From Sphaerotilus microaerophilus (lineage in GTDB: Bacteria > Pseudomonadota > Gammaproteobacteria > Burkholderiales > Burkholderiaceae_C), in NCBI RefSeq assembly GCF_023734135.1, contig NZ_AP025730.1:3472001-3536000 (forward strand): a stretch of 64,000 bases of DNA, in the 5' to 3' direction. The translations under genes were made by a program, and so were the position numbers. How positions within the stretch are numbered: the first letter of the stretch is position 1; every line of letters begins with the position of its first letter. Shown one piece after another: positions 57,801-64,000 of this stretch. The notes beneath the pieces were generated by a model that saw only the letters and a program-made list of their open reading frames with translations, was not told the DNA's origin and did no database searches.

Positions 57801-57847
57801 ATCGGCGCTAGGGCGAAGAGGATGGTTTGAAGAACGAGTCGCTTCAT
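54842..57847 (-). CDS. Molybdopterin transhydroxylase-type large subunit with N-terminal SCP2-like domain
   Basis: A 1001-residue protein. Residues about 30-120 resemble an SCP2 lipid-binding domain (VVQIQLKDGSIGRYFDI...NPTVRMVFKDLATAL). From about residue 140 it is a DMSO-reductase-family enzyme that, like pyrogallol transhydroxylase, has no N-terminal iron-sulfur Cys motif. Taking the transhydroxylase active site as I remember it (His144, Asp174, Mo ligand Ser175, Tyr404), a constant offset of 123 gives His267, Asp297 and Ser298 (NPDSWEGW), with Tyr524 and Tyr528 close to the fourth. So the extra domain is an N-terminal addition. Hydroxylation of a phenolic ring without O2 is inferred. Confidence 0.87.
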   Translation of the reverse strand: MKRLVLQTILFALAPMLNKTAGTRPAFRAFLRRHDAVVQIQLKDGSIGRYFDIRGGKVSSTKGLHPNPTVRMVFKDLATALTMMKPNADMGEVVHAAKNFKVMVMGPDALCVWFMQLMNLSQTSALQMGTPQADGSTRCTMMTNGGPLFVFVKAGRILRIMPIEFDATDASSWTLTARGRQLTPRRMATVAAHALAMKSAVYSDKRILTPLRRVDFDPKGERNPHNRGRSGYVPISWDEALDIVAGEIQRQKQVHGPGSMTIAHGSHHQWGNVGYYLSSLLRFGNMIGFTRVAANPDSWEGWYWGAMHHWGHSQRIGVSGNYGTVADCLQHAELMVFWSSDPESTHAAYMGQEGTERRLWAKQLGIEFVHIDPHFNPTAQLLGGRWIPIKPTTDAALAQAIMQVWVVEELYDKDFVAKRTTDFEAWRDHLLGKDDGVPKTPEWQEPETGVPARVVRALARQWASKRTYLAAGAAGGGFGGAGRGATGGQWARCMVMMMAMQGLGKPGVNMGNLECGTPVDHEFYFPGYADGGISGELQWNGNAVNNYQRMPHVITVNPVRQLIPKQQLPEAIIQGQATGYLWDGMATEIQFSPFHYPMPGYPRIHMIYKYGGSFFSTLSDSGRMAQAYRHESIECVVNQSIWMEGEAQFADVILPACTQFERYDIGEWGSGGGYLQHGFNGVNHRVIALQHKCIEPLGESKSDYEIFSLILQRLGLGAMFTEGCSELDWVKRVFDSSDVARHVSWKDFCRKGYFVVPPEKPGLEPAVNFRWFAEDRPKDIAEPQPLPSQWVGPFGKGLQTPTGKIEFLPETLQRADPENPERPVLNRYIPAWEGPRTAELAQRFPLQMVATHSRYSFHTNVDGKNSFTGDIEDHRWRVGGHAYWIVRLNSADALARGIVHHDLVKVFNDRGAVLCAADVSPLVACGVVKSFEASAEYLPVECNGELIDIGGCMNLLTPSRPQMKGTSSMSPNSCLVQVERWTGPVLTAPQAPAPSNAKVSA

Positions 57848-57881
57848 GGCGTTGGGAACCTCAATTCGGGAGGAGGCGCAC

Positions 57882-58757
57882 TCAGCGGATCGGCTCGGCT
57901 TCGACGCGGTTCTCGATGAAGCCGAGCGAGTCGATCTCGACCTTCACCACATCGCCGGGCTGCAGGAACTTGCCCAGTGCAATGCCGACGTTGGCGCAGG
58001 TGCCGGTGGCGATCAGGTCGCCTGGCTCCAGCGTCATCACCTGGGATAGCTCATGGATCTGCTGCCAGATGTTGTAGATCATCCCGCCGGTGTTGGCCTC
58101 CTGGCGCAGTTCGCCGTTGACCCACAGGCGCATCGTCAGGTTGTGCGGGTCGGCGATCTCGTCGTCGGTGGTGATCCAGGGGCCGATCGGCCCGTGGCTG
58201 TCGAAGGACTTGCCCAGCGTGTAGGTGGGGCTCTTGAACTGCCAGTCACGCGCGGTGACGTCGTTGCAGACGAAATAGCCACCCACCACCGAGCGAGCGT
58301 CCTCGACACCGACGTAGCGGCAGCGCTTGCCGATGACGACGCCGAGTTCGGCCTCGTAGTCCATCTTGTCGGACACACGCGGCTTGTAGATCGGGTCGTA
58401 GGGGCCGGTGATGCAGGTGACCTGCTTGTTGAACCAGAGCTGGTTCTGCGGCACCGGCACCCCCGCGCGCCGGGCTTCCTCGGCGTGGTCGTGGTAGTTC
58501 ATGCCGATGGCCATGAACTTCTGGGCCTCGGGGACCGGCGCCTCCAGACGAACGGCTTCCAAAGGAAGTCCTCCCTTGTGTTGGACGAGCGCCTGCTCCA
58601 GCCTTTCGCGCAGATGAGGTCCGGCCGCGAGCACACCGCGGATGCTGTCGGGAACGCCCGGGACAAGATCGGTCAAGGCCACGATCCGGCCGTTCTGAAT
58701 CGCGCCGACCTGGGCATGGTGGGCGTTGCCGTTGGCAGTGAATCGAGCAAGTTTCAT
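57882..58757 (-). CDS. Fumarylacetoacetate hydrolase-family protein
   Basis: A 291-residue FAH-fold protein. The metal site is seen in DYEAELGVVIGK and YFVCNDVTARDWQ; the FAIGMNYHDHAEEA segment and the C-terminal GDLIATGTCANVG loop are typical. Members split acylpyruvates or decarboxylate/hydrate ring-cleavage products. It stands between the molybdenum enzyme and an extradiol dioxygenase, so it most likely handles that enzyme's ring-opened product. Confidence 0.92.
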   Translation of the reverse strand: MKLARFTANGNAHHAQVGAIQNGRIVALTDLVPGVPDSIRGVLAAGPHLRERLEQALVQHKGGLPLEAVRLEAPVPEAQKFMAIGMNYHDHAEEARRAGVPVPQNQLWFNKQVTCITGPYDPIYKPRVSDKMDYEAELGVVIGKRCRYVGVEDARSVVGGYFVCNDVTARDWQFKSPTYTLGKSFDSHGPIGPWITTDDEIADPHNLTMRLWVNGELRQEANTGGMIYNIWQQIHELSQVMTLEPGDLIATGTCANVGIALGKFLQPGDVVKVEIDSLGFIENRVEAEPIR

Positions 58758-58799
58758 GGGAACAGAGGTCCTTGGAAGAGAGTGAAGCGGACGGTTCGT

Positions 58800-59732
58800 T
58801 CAGACAAAGAACTCGGGCGTGACGTCGGGCGCCCACTGGCTGAGCTCCTCGGCGCTGACTTGAGCCGTGCCTACCGGTGTGCTGTCGTTCACCAGATCGC
58901 CGTCGGTCCAGTGTTCGACCTTGTTGCCCAGCGGGTCGCGCCAGTAATCGAACAGCTGGCTGCCCTGGATGTGTCGGCCGACACCCCAGGAATGCATGTG
59001 GCCTCGGGACTTGAGGAACTCATTGCCCTGCACCAGATCGTCGAGGTCGATCACCTCGAAGGCGCTGTGATCGAAGCGCGAGCGCCCGTCCTGCGCACCG
59101 ATCAGCGCCAGCGTGTGGTGGTCGGTCCACTGGTCACCCAAGCCGCAGTGCATGAACGCCGCGATGGTGTTGCCCGGAGCGCCGGCCCAGTAGGTGTCCG
59201 ATGGCTTGAAGCCCAGCACCTCCTGGTAGAAGGCATACATGGCTGGGAAATCCGCCACCAGCAGTGCCAGATGGCCCAGGCGCGAAAGTGTGCTGGCCGC
59301 AGGCGCCAGGCGGATCGGTTGGCCGAGGCGTCGGCGGCCCTGGGCCGGGTTGGCAGCAATGGGCTCACGCATAGGCAGCGGAGCGTGCTCGGCCTGGCCA
59401 TGAATAACGTCAACGACGAAGCCAGCCGGGTCGGTGAAGCGCACGCGCAGGCCGCCACCGGGCTCCGGGTTGTCCTCGACCGGGCGACCCACCTTGGCGG
59501 CGACCCGCGCCAGATCCTCGGCCGAACGGGCGAACAGGCCGAAGCCGATCGTGGCGTTCTCCGGACCGAGTTCGGCGATGTGCGCGTGGTGCGCCGGCCC
59601 CGCCGTTCGGGAGTACAGGGCGCTGGTGGACTTCACCACCGTGTGCAGGCCGAAGTCGTGCAGGAAGGATTCCAGACCGTCCAGGTCAGTGACCTGGTAC
59701 CGGACGAAAGCGATGTCTTGGATGGGGCTCAT
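58800..59732 (-). CDS. Extradiol dioxygenase, two-domain VOC type (second copy)
   Basis: A 310-residue VOC-superfamily extradiol dioxygenase. Iron ligands are His in LGHLALLV, His in RFDHSAFEV and Glu in NKVEHWTDG. It is only distantly similar to the one at 45788-46729, so it probably has a different catechol substrate. It lies 42 bp upstream of the FAH-family gene. Confidence 0.9.
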   Translation of the reverse strand: MSPIQDIAFVRYQVTDLDGLESFLHDFGLHTVVKSTSALYSRTAGPAHHAHIAELGPENATIGFGLFARSAEDLARVAAKVGRPVEDNPEPGGGLRVRFTDPAGFVVDVIHGQAEHAPLPMREPIAANPAQGRRRLGQPIRLAPAASTLSRLGHLALLVADFPAMYAFYQEVLGFKPSDTYWAGAPGNTIAAFMHCGLGDQWTDHHTLALIGAQDGRSRFDHSAFEVIDLDDLVQGNEFLKSRGHMHSWGVGRHIQGSQLFDYWRDPLGNKVEHWTDGDLVNDSTPVGTAQVSAEELSQWAPDVTPEFFV

Positions 59733-59765
59733 AAGGGACTCCTGGAGGGGTGGTCGAACAACTCT

Positions 59766-59819
59766 GGTGGATCCGATGGATCAGGTGATTCAAGTGGTTC
59801 AGGTGGAAGTGGTGACCGC
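59766..59819. repeat. Six imperfect 9-bp tandem repeats
   Basis: Consecutive nonamers GGTGGATCC, GATGGATCA, GGTGATTCA, AGTGGTTCA, GGTGGAAGT and GGTGACCGC. They cover the 3' end of the UspA-hemerythrin gene and part of the gap behind it. Confidence 0.6.
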
Positions 59820-60836
59820 TTCACCCGCAACTTGAGCGATGCGGGCAAAAAGCTGCTCGAAGGACGCTCCGGCCTCGCGCCGGAACCGGGGATCGGCATG
59901 GCCCTCGAAGGCCTCGGCGATGCGCTGCCAGTCCTCATCGGACAGCTGCGTTGCGGCAGCCGGGAGGATCAGGCGCTCCTCGACCCCCATGTGCTGCCAC
60001 TGGCCAACGATGAAGCGCTGGGCCTGCTCGAAGAAGCGCTCGCCGGCGCCGGGTGTGGCCCGCTCGAAAGCGATCAGCCCGGCCTGCAGTTCGCGCAGCG
60101 CCTCGCCTCCTGCCCGATGCTGGGCACGCAGCTCCTGCAGCAGGGTGTCGAACTGGGAGGTGCGCGCCTGCAGCCGGGCGAAGATCTGCGTCTCTTCCTT
60201 CGGGTGATGCAGCCGCTCGGGAAACTGCTCCACGTAAAACAGCATGGCACCCAGCAGGCGGAAGTCAGGCGCCGGCCCATCGGCCCGCCAGGTCTGCGCC
60301 AGATGTTCCAGGCCATGCAGCACCGCCGCCAGGGAGCGGTGCTCGTCGCGGATGAGGCTGAGGGCGCGGTACCGGGCGGTCAATCGCTCCCGTGCATCGA
60401 TGCAGGTGACGAGCACAGGCAGCTGTGCCGCCTCGATGAGCTGGCGCGTAACGGAGCCGGACAGCGCCGTGGCGAACCCCTTGCGCCCTCGCGAAGCGGC
60501 AAAGACCAGGTCGCAGCCCAGACGCTCAGCGGCCTCCAGGATGGCGTCCGCCACCTGGTCGCTGATGACCAGGGTGGAATCGCAGGGCAGCCCTTCGGCA
60601 CGAGCAGCGGCTTCCGCTTTGGCCAGCAGGGCATGCCCGGGTGCCTGCGCGCTGGTCGCGTAGGCCACGGGATCCGCCGCGAGCAGCATGGCGCCGCTGC
60701 CGGTGGCCGCCAGGTCGCGGCAGGCATGGAAAAACGACAGGTGGGCCTGCGTGGCCCGTGCATAGGCCAGGGCCTGGTCGATCAGGCCCAGCGACGTGGC
60801 GGAGCCGTCGATCGGAACGAGCAGGTGTTTGTACAT
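59799..60836 (-). CDS. UspA-hemerythrin fusion protein
   Basis: A 345-residue protein started at 60836 (MYKHLLVPIDGS). Residues 1-150 form a universal stress protein domain ending with GSVTRQLIEAAQLPVLV, though the nucleotide motif is a divergent GRKG.....SGSVT. Residues about 165-330 form a hemerythrin HHE domain with likely iron ligands in DEHRSL, HHPKEE, QHRAGGEAL and WQHMGVEER. The mix suggests a soluble sensor of oxygen, nitric oxide or redox stress. It lies between the catabolic genes and the MMPL transporter. Confidence 0.9.
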   Translation of the reverse strand: MYKHLLVPIDGSATSLGLIDQALAYARATQAHLSFFHACRDLAATGSGAMLLAADPVAYATSAQAPGHALLAKAEAAARAEGLPCDSTLVISDQVADAILEAAERLGCDLVFAASRGRKGFATALSGSVTRQLIEAAQLPVLVTCIDARERLTARYRALSLIRDEHRSLAAVLHGLEHLAQTWRADGPAPDFRLLGAMLFYVEQFPERLHHPKEETQIFARLQARTSQFDTLLQELRAQHRAGGEALRELQAGLIAFERATPGAGERFFEQAQRFIVGQWQHMGVEERLILPAAATQLSDEDWQRIAEAFEGHADPRFRREAGASFEQLFARIAQVAGEAVTTST

Positions 60837-60901
60837 GGCGATCACTGGCTGTGGTGCAGGGGTCAGACGCTTCAATCGAAGGCTTCGCTCGAAGACTTCG
60901 G

Positions 60902-63346
60902 TCAGGCACCCCGGTCGGCGTGAAGCGGGGCCTGACCAAAGGCCTGGGCCACCAGGTCCTCAGCACGTTGCGGCTTGAGGAGGAAATGGGCCAGCGCCGG
61001 GATCAGCACCAGGGCGCCCACCATGTTCCAGACGAACATGAACGCCAGCAGGATGCCCATGTCGGCCTGGAACTTGATAGGGCTGGCCACCCAGGTGATG
61101 ACACCGATGGCCAGCGTGACGCCGGTGAGCATCACCACCTTGCCGGTGAACAGCAGCGCCCGGTAGTACGCCTCGGACAGGCTCATGCCCTCCTTCAGCC
61201 GCGCCAGCATCACGGAGAGGATGTACAGCGCATAGTCCACGCCGATGCCCACACCCAGCGCGATGACCGGCAGCGTGGCCACCTTGACCCCCATGCCCAG
61301 CGCCACCATCAGCGCCTCGGCCAGGAAGGAGGTGACGACCAGCGGCAACACCGCCACGACCACCGCGCGCCAGGAGCGGAAGGTGACGAAGGCCAGCAGC
61401 AGCACCGCGCCGTAGACCAGCCAGAGCATCACCCTCCAGGCGTCCTTGACCGCCATGTTGGTGGCCGCCTCGATGCCGGCCGAACCCGCCGCCAGCAGAA
61501 AGCGGCCGTCCTCGCTGTCATGGGCCTTGGCAAAGGCTTCCACGTGCTGCACCACACGGGTGAGTGTTTCCGCCTTGTGGTCGCGCAGGAAGACGTACAG
61601 GGTCAGCAGGTTGCAGCTGTCGTTGTACAGGCCACGCGGCGCGTTGGCGGTCACGGTGTTGACCATGTCCTGGCTGGGCAACATGTCGTACCACTTCGGG
61701 TTGCCCTCGTTCAGCCCGGTGGCCACACGCCGGTTCAGCAGCGCCAGGGTGTTGGTGTCTTCCACGCCTTCGAGCTGGCGCAGGCTCCACTCCAGCTGGT
61801 CGACCTTCTGGACTGTTTCGAGCCGGGTGCAACCCCCGTCCGGCGTCTTGACCATGACGGCCAGCACGTCGCTCGATGCCCCGTAGGCCCCGTTGATGAA
61901 GGCGACGTCGCGGTTGTAGCGGCTGTCGGCGCGCAGCTCCGGTGCGCCCGGATCCAGGTCGCCGATCGACAGGCGCGAGCCCACCACGATGCCGACCACG
62001 AGCAACAAGCCGGCCACGGCCACCGCGGCGAGTGCAGGCCCGCGCTGTGTGAATCGGTCGAGCCAGCGCCACAGCGGGTGCTTGTCCGCGCCTTGTGCAT
62101 CGGCCTGCTCGTCGCGCAGGCTGCGCTGGGCGGCCCGGGCGTCCACCCCGGTGTAGGACAGCAGGATGGGCAGCAGGATCAGGTTGGTGAAGATCAGCAC
62201 CGCTACCCCCAGCGAGGCGGCAATGGCCAGCTCACGGATCACCGGGATATCGATGACCAGCAGCACCGCGAAGCCCACCGCGTCGGCCAGCAACGCCGTC
62301 AGCCCGGCCAGGAACAACCTGCGGAAGGTGTAGCGCGCGGCCACCAGCCGGTGCGTGCCGCGGCCGATGTCCTGCATGATCCCGTTCATCTTCTGCGCGC
62401 CGTGGCTCATGCCGATGGCGAAGACCAGGAAGGGCACCAGCATCGAATACGGATCGAGCGAATAGCCCAGCGTGGGCAGCAGCCCCAGCTGCCAGACCAC
62501 GGCCACCAGGGATGCCACCACCACCAGCGCGGTCGAGCGCAGACAGCGGGTGTAGCCATAGACCATGGCGGCGGCGATGGCCACTGTCGCGGCGAAAAAC
62601 AGCAGGACCACCTGCACACCCTCGATCAGGTCTCCCACGATCTTGGCAAAGCCGGTGATGTGGATCGTGACGCCCTGGCGCTGGTACTTGGCGCGCAGGT
62701 CCTCCAGGCTGCGAGCCAGCTGACCGTAGTCCAGTGGCCGGCCCTGGGCATCCTTGGCCATCAGCGGCACGAAGATCACACTGGACTGGCCATCCAGCGC
62801 CACCAGTTGGCCCACTTCACCGGAGCGGGCGATGTTGGCCGCCAGGCGCTGCAGGCTGGCAGGTGAGCCGTCAAAACCGTCCGGAATCACCGGCCCGCCC
62901 TCGAGGCCCTCTTCGGTGACGCCGGACCAGCGTGTCGAGGGCGTCCACAGACTCTTCATGCCCTGCCGGTTGACGCCCGGCAGAAGGAAGATCTCGTCGC
63001 TGAGTTGGCGAAGCGTTTCCAGGTAGGCCGCGTCGTAGAGGCTGCCCTTCGGGTTGGCTACCGCGATGCGCAGGGCATTGCCCAGGCCTCTCAGTTCGTC
63101 TTGATGCGCCAGGTAGTTGGCGATGTAGGGATGGGCTGTCGGAATCGTCTTTTCGAAGCTGGCCGACAACTGCAACCGGGTGGCCTGCCAGCCCAGGATG
63201 AGCGTGACCAAGAGACACAGGGCCACCACCAGGCGGCGGTGGTTGAACAGGGCGCGCTCGACGGCCGAGCCTGAGCGGGCGTCGAACTTCGACAGCTCGG
63301 AAACGACCGGGGAGGTCTTGTCGGAATGAACCGTCTGAACAGTCAC
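60902..63346 (-). CDS. MMPL/RND-family membrane transporter
   Basis: An 814-residue protein with two repeats of one plus five membrane helices. The first helix is at about residues 38-55 (LVVALCLLVTLILGW), and the second bundle contains the typical VIALGVGIGVDYALYILSVM. Two large periplasmic loops follow the first helix of each half. In hydrocarbon and steroid degraders, MMPL genes next to YCF48-like genes are thought to move hydrophobic compounds across the envelope. The ATG overlaps the YCF48 gene stop by 4 bp. Confidence 0.9.
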   Translation of the reverse strand: MTVQTVHSDKTSPVVSELSKFDARSGSAVERALFNHRRLVVALCLLVTLILGWQATRLQLSASFEKTIPTAHPYIANYLAHQDELRGLGNALRIAVANPKGSLYDAAYLETLRQLSDEIFLLPGVNRQGMKSLWTPSTRWSGVTEEGLEGGPVIPDGFDGSPASLQRLAANIARSGEVGQLVALDGQSSVIFVPLMAKDAQGRPLDYGQLARSLEDLRAKYQRQGVTIHITGFAKIVGDLIEGVQVVLLFFAATVAIAAAMVYGYTRCLRSTALVVVASLVAVVWQLGLLPTLGYSLDPYSMLVPFLVFAIGMSHGAQKMNGIMQDIGRGTHRLVAARYTFRRLFLAGLTALLADAVGFAVLLVIDIPVIRELAIAASLGVAVLIFTNLILLPILLSYTGVDARAAQRSLRDEQADAQGADKHPLWRWLDRFTQRGPALAAVAVAGLLLVVGIVVGSRLSIGDLDPGAPELRADSRYNRDVAFINGAYGASSDVLAVMVKTPDGGCTRLETVQKVDQLEWSLRQLEGVEDTNTLALLNRRVATGLNEGNPKWYDMLPSQDMVNTVTANAPRGLYNDSCNLLTLYVFLRDHKAETLTRVVQHVEAFAKAHDSEDGRFLLAAGSAGIEAATNMAVKDAWRVMLWLVYGAVLLLAFVTFRSWRAVVVAVLPLVVTSFLAEALMVALGMGVKVATLPVIALGVGIGVDYALYILSVMLARLKEGMSLSEAYYRALLFTGKVVMLTGVTLAIGVITWVASPIKFQADMGILLAFMFVWNMVGALVLIPALAHFLLKPQRAEDLVAQAFGQAPLHADRGA

Positions 63347-64000
63347 TTGGAAACTCCGGGAAGACGGACGGCACCGGCATAGCCCAGCGCAATGAAATCA
63401 CCCTGGCCCGTCAGAAGGGAGTACGCTAGCGGTGGCAGCGTGGGTGTGGGCAGTACCCGCAAGGCAGCACCGTCACGGGCCACCAGGAGCTGGCCCGCCT
63501 GACTGGTGAACAGCAGCGAACCATCGGCCCGCGGCAGCACGGCGACCAGCGAGGCGGGCGTTGCGCCCTCCAGGGGTTGCCAGGAGTTCCCGTCATCCTG
63601 GGAGACGAAAGCGTGTCCGCGCAAACCCGCCAGCACCCAGCGGCCAGGCCCCTGGCTGGCTACGGCGAACCAGCTGCCCTGATAGGGACTGGTCAGACGC
63701 GTGAAACTGCGTCCACCATCTTTCGAGCGCAGCAACAGGCCCTGTTCTCCAGCAATCAGCCAACTGTCGCCCTGCATGGCCACGGCATACAGGTGCAGTG
63801 CTTTCGGGTTGTCGAGCCGGTCCATGACGCTGCGCCAGGTGGCCCCGCCATCGTCCGTGATGAAGGCCAGGTTGTAGGCGCCCACCGCCATGCCCCGCCG
63901 GTTGTCCTTGAAGGCGATGTCGAACAGGGGCTTGTCTGGCCCATCGGCCTCCAGACGAGTGGCATCGCGGCGAATGCGCTCGGCATTTGGCTCAGCGGCG
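63343..64000 (-). CDS. YCF48-like beta-propeller protein, 5' end off window
   Basis: The frame stays open to the right edge, giving the last 218 residues. They show YCF48/BNR-type repeats: FITDDGGATWRSV, LLRSKDGGRSFTRL, FVSQDDGNSWQPL. Such exported propellers are commonly paired with MMPL transporters. The start and any signal peptide lie beyond 64000. Confidence 0.85.
   Translation of the reverse strand, partial: AAEPNAERIRRDATRLEADGPDKPLFDIAFKDNRRGMAVGAYNLAFITDDGGATWRSVMDRLDNPKALHLYAVAMQGDSWLIAGEQGLLLRSKDGGRSFTRLTSPYQGSWFAVASQGPGRWVLAGLRGHAFVSQDDGNSWQPLEGATPASLVAVLPRADGSLLFTSQAGQLLVARDGAALRVLPTPTLPPLAYSLLTGQGDFIALGYAGAVRLPGVSK

Noticed and set aside
58053..60923. 956-codon plus-strand open frame
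   Set aside because: It runs antisense through the FAH, extradiol and UspA-hemerythrin genes, each of which has clear family motifs on the minus strand.
60641..62866. 741-codon plus-strand open frame rich in His and Gln
   Set aside because: It is antisense to the MMPL transporter; the His/Gln bias is the shadow of the real codons.

Overview
The window is high-GC DNA whose gene content (malonate decarboxylase operon with TRAP transporter, VanA-type Rieske oxygenase, BKACE, Bug receptor, MMPL/YCF48 pair) suggests a betaproteobacterium, most likely Burkholderiales. No tRNA, rRNA, CRISPR array or integrase was seen. Most genes lie on the minus strand, in runs with 4-bp ATGA-type overlaps.

1-26.3 kb: a dense caspase/CHAT island. 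On the minus strand, in transcription order, are a secreted caspase (19264-16997), an unrecognised membrane protein with disturbed frame (16943-16308), a caspase-fold/Sel1 protein that has lost both catalytic residues (16271-13944), a secreted TPR-CHAT protease gene cut in two by an IS630 element (13947-9010), a small secreted protein, a secreted TPR-like protein, an intact secreted TPR-CHAT protease with ten 42-residue repeats (6807-2884), and a secreted WD40 protein that runs off the left edge just before its expected caspase domain. Facing away on the plus strand are a second active secreted caspase (20128-22194), a lipoprotein T4-type lysozyme with an intact catalytic triad (22303-23004) and a third CHAT protease (23607-26336). 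Almost every product carries an export signal. I infer an envelope-located protease network, with the lysozyme as a possible wall-cutting partner. This is the strongest candidate for an undescribed system.

26.3-30.1 kb: accessory stretch with three small unrecognised genes, a RadC/JAB-domain gene followed by a 16-bp perfect hairpin, and a nonsense-mutated 3' fragment of an FAD monooxygenase gene.

30.2-40.4 kb: a complete biotin-independent malonate decarboxylase operon preceded by a TRAP transporter and a LysR regulator (mdcR-dctPQM-mdcACDEGBH), for malonate uptake and decarboxylation to acetate. It is bracketed by diverged direct repeats of the radC-3'/monooxygenase-3' segment (28.76-30.07 and 42.45-43.73 kb).

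40.4-51.3 kb: insertion-sequence debris (IS3 fragment, IS5, IS110), remnants of luxR and radC, and an aromatic-catabolism operon: Rieske oxygenase, a broken reductase, a TetR regulator with a perfect inverted-repeat operator candidate, a C-C hydrolase, an extradiol dioxygenase and an FAD monooxygenase.

51.3-64 kb: a second catabolic block on the minus strand: Bug-type binding protein, nitroreductase, BKACE, a molybdenum transhydroxylase-type enzyme (iron-sulfur small subunit plus a large subunit with an extra N-terminal SCP2-like domain), an FAH-family hydrolase, a second extradiol dioxygenase, a UspA-hemerythrin fusion, an MMPL/RND transporter and a YCF48-like protein cut by the right edge. 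Together these suggest uptake and stepwise hydroxylation, ring cleavage and side-chain removal of a hydrophobic or phenolic ring compound; the substrate cannot be read from sequence.
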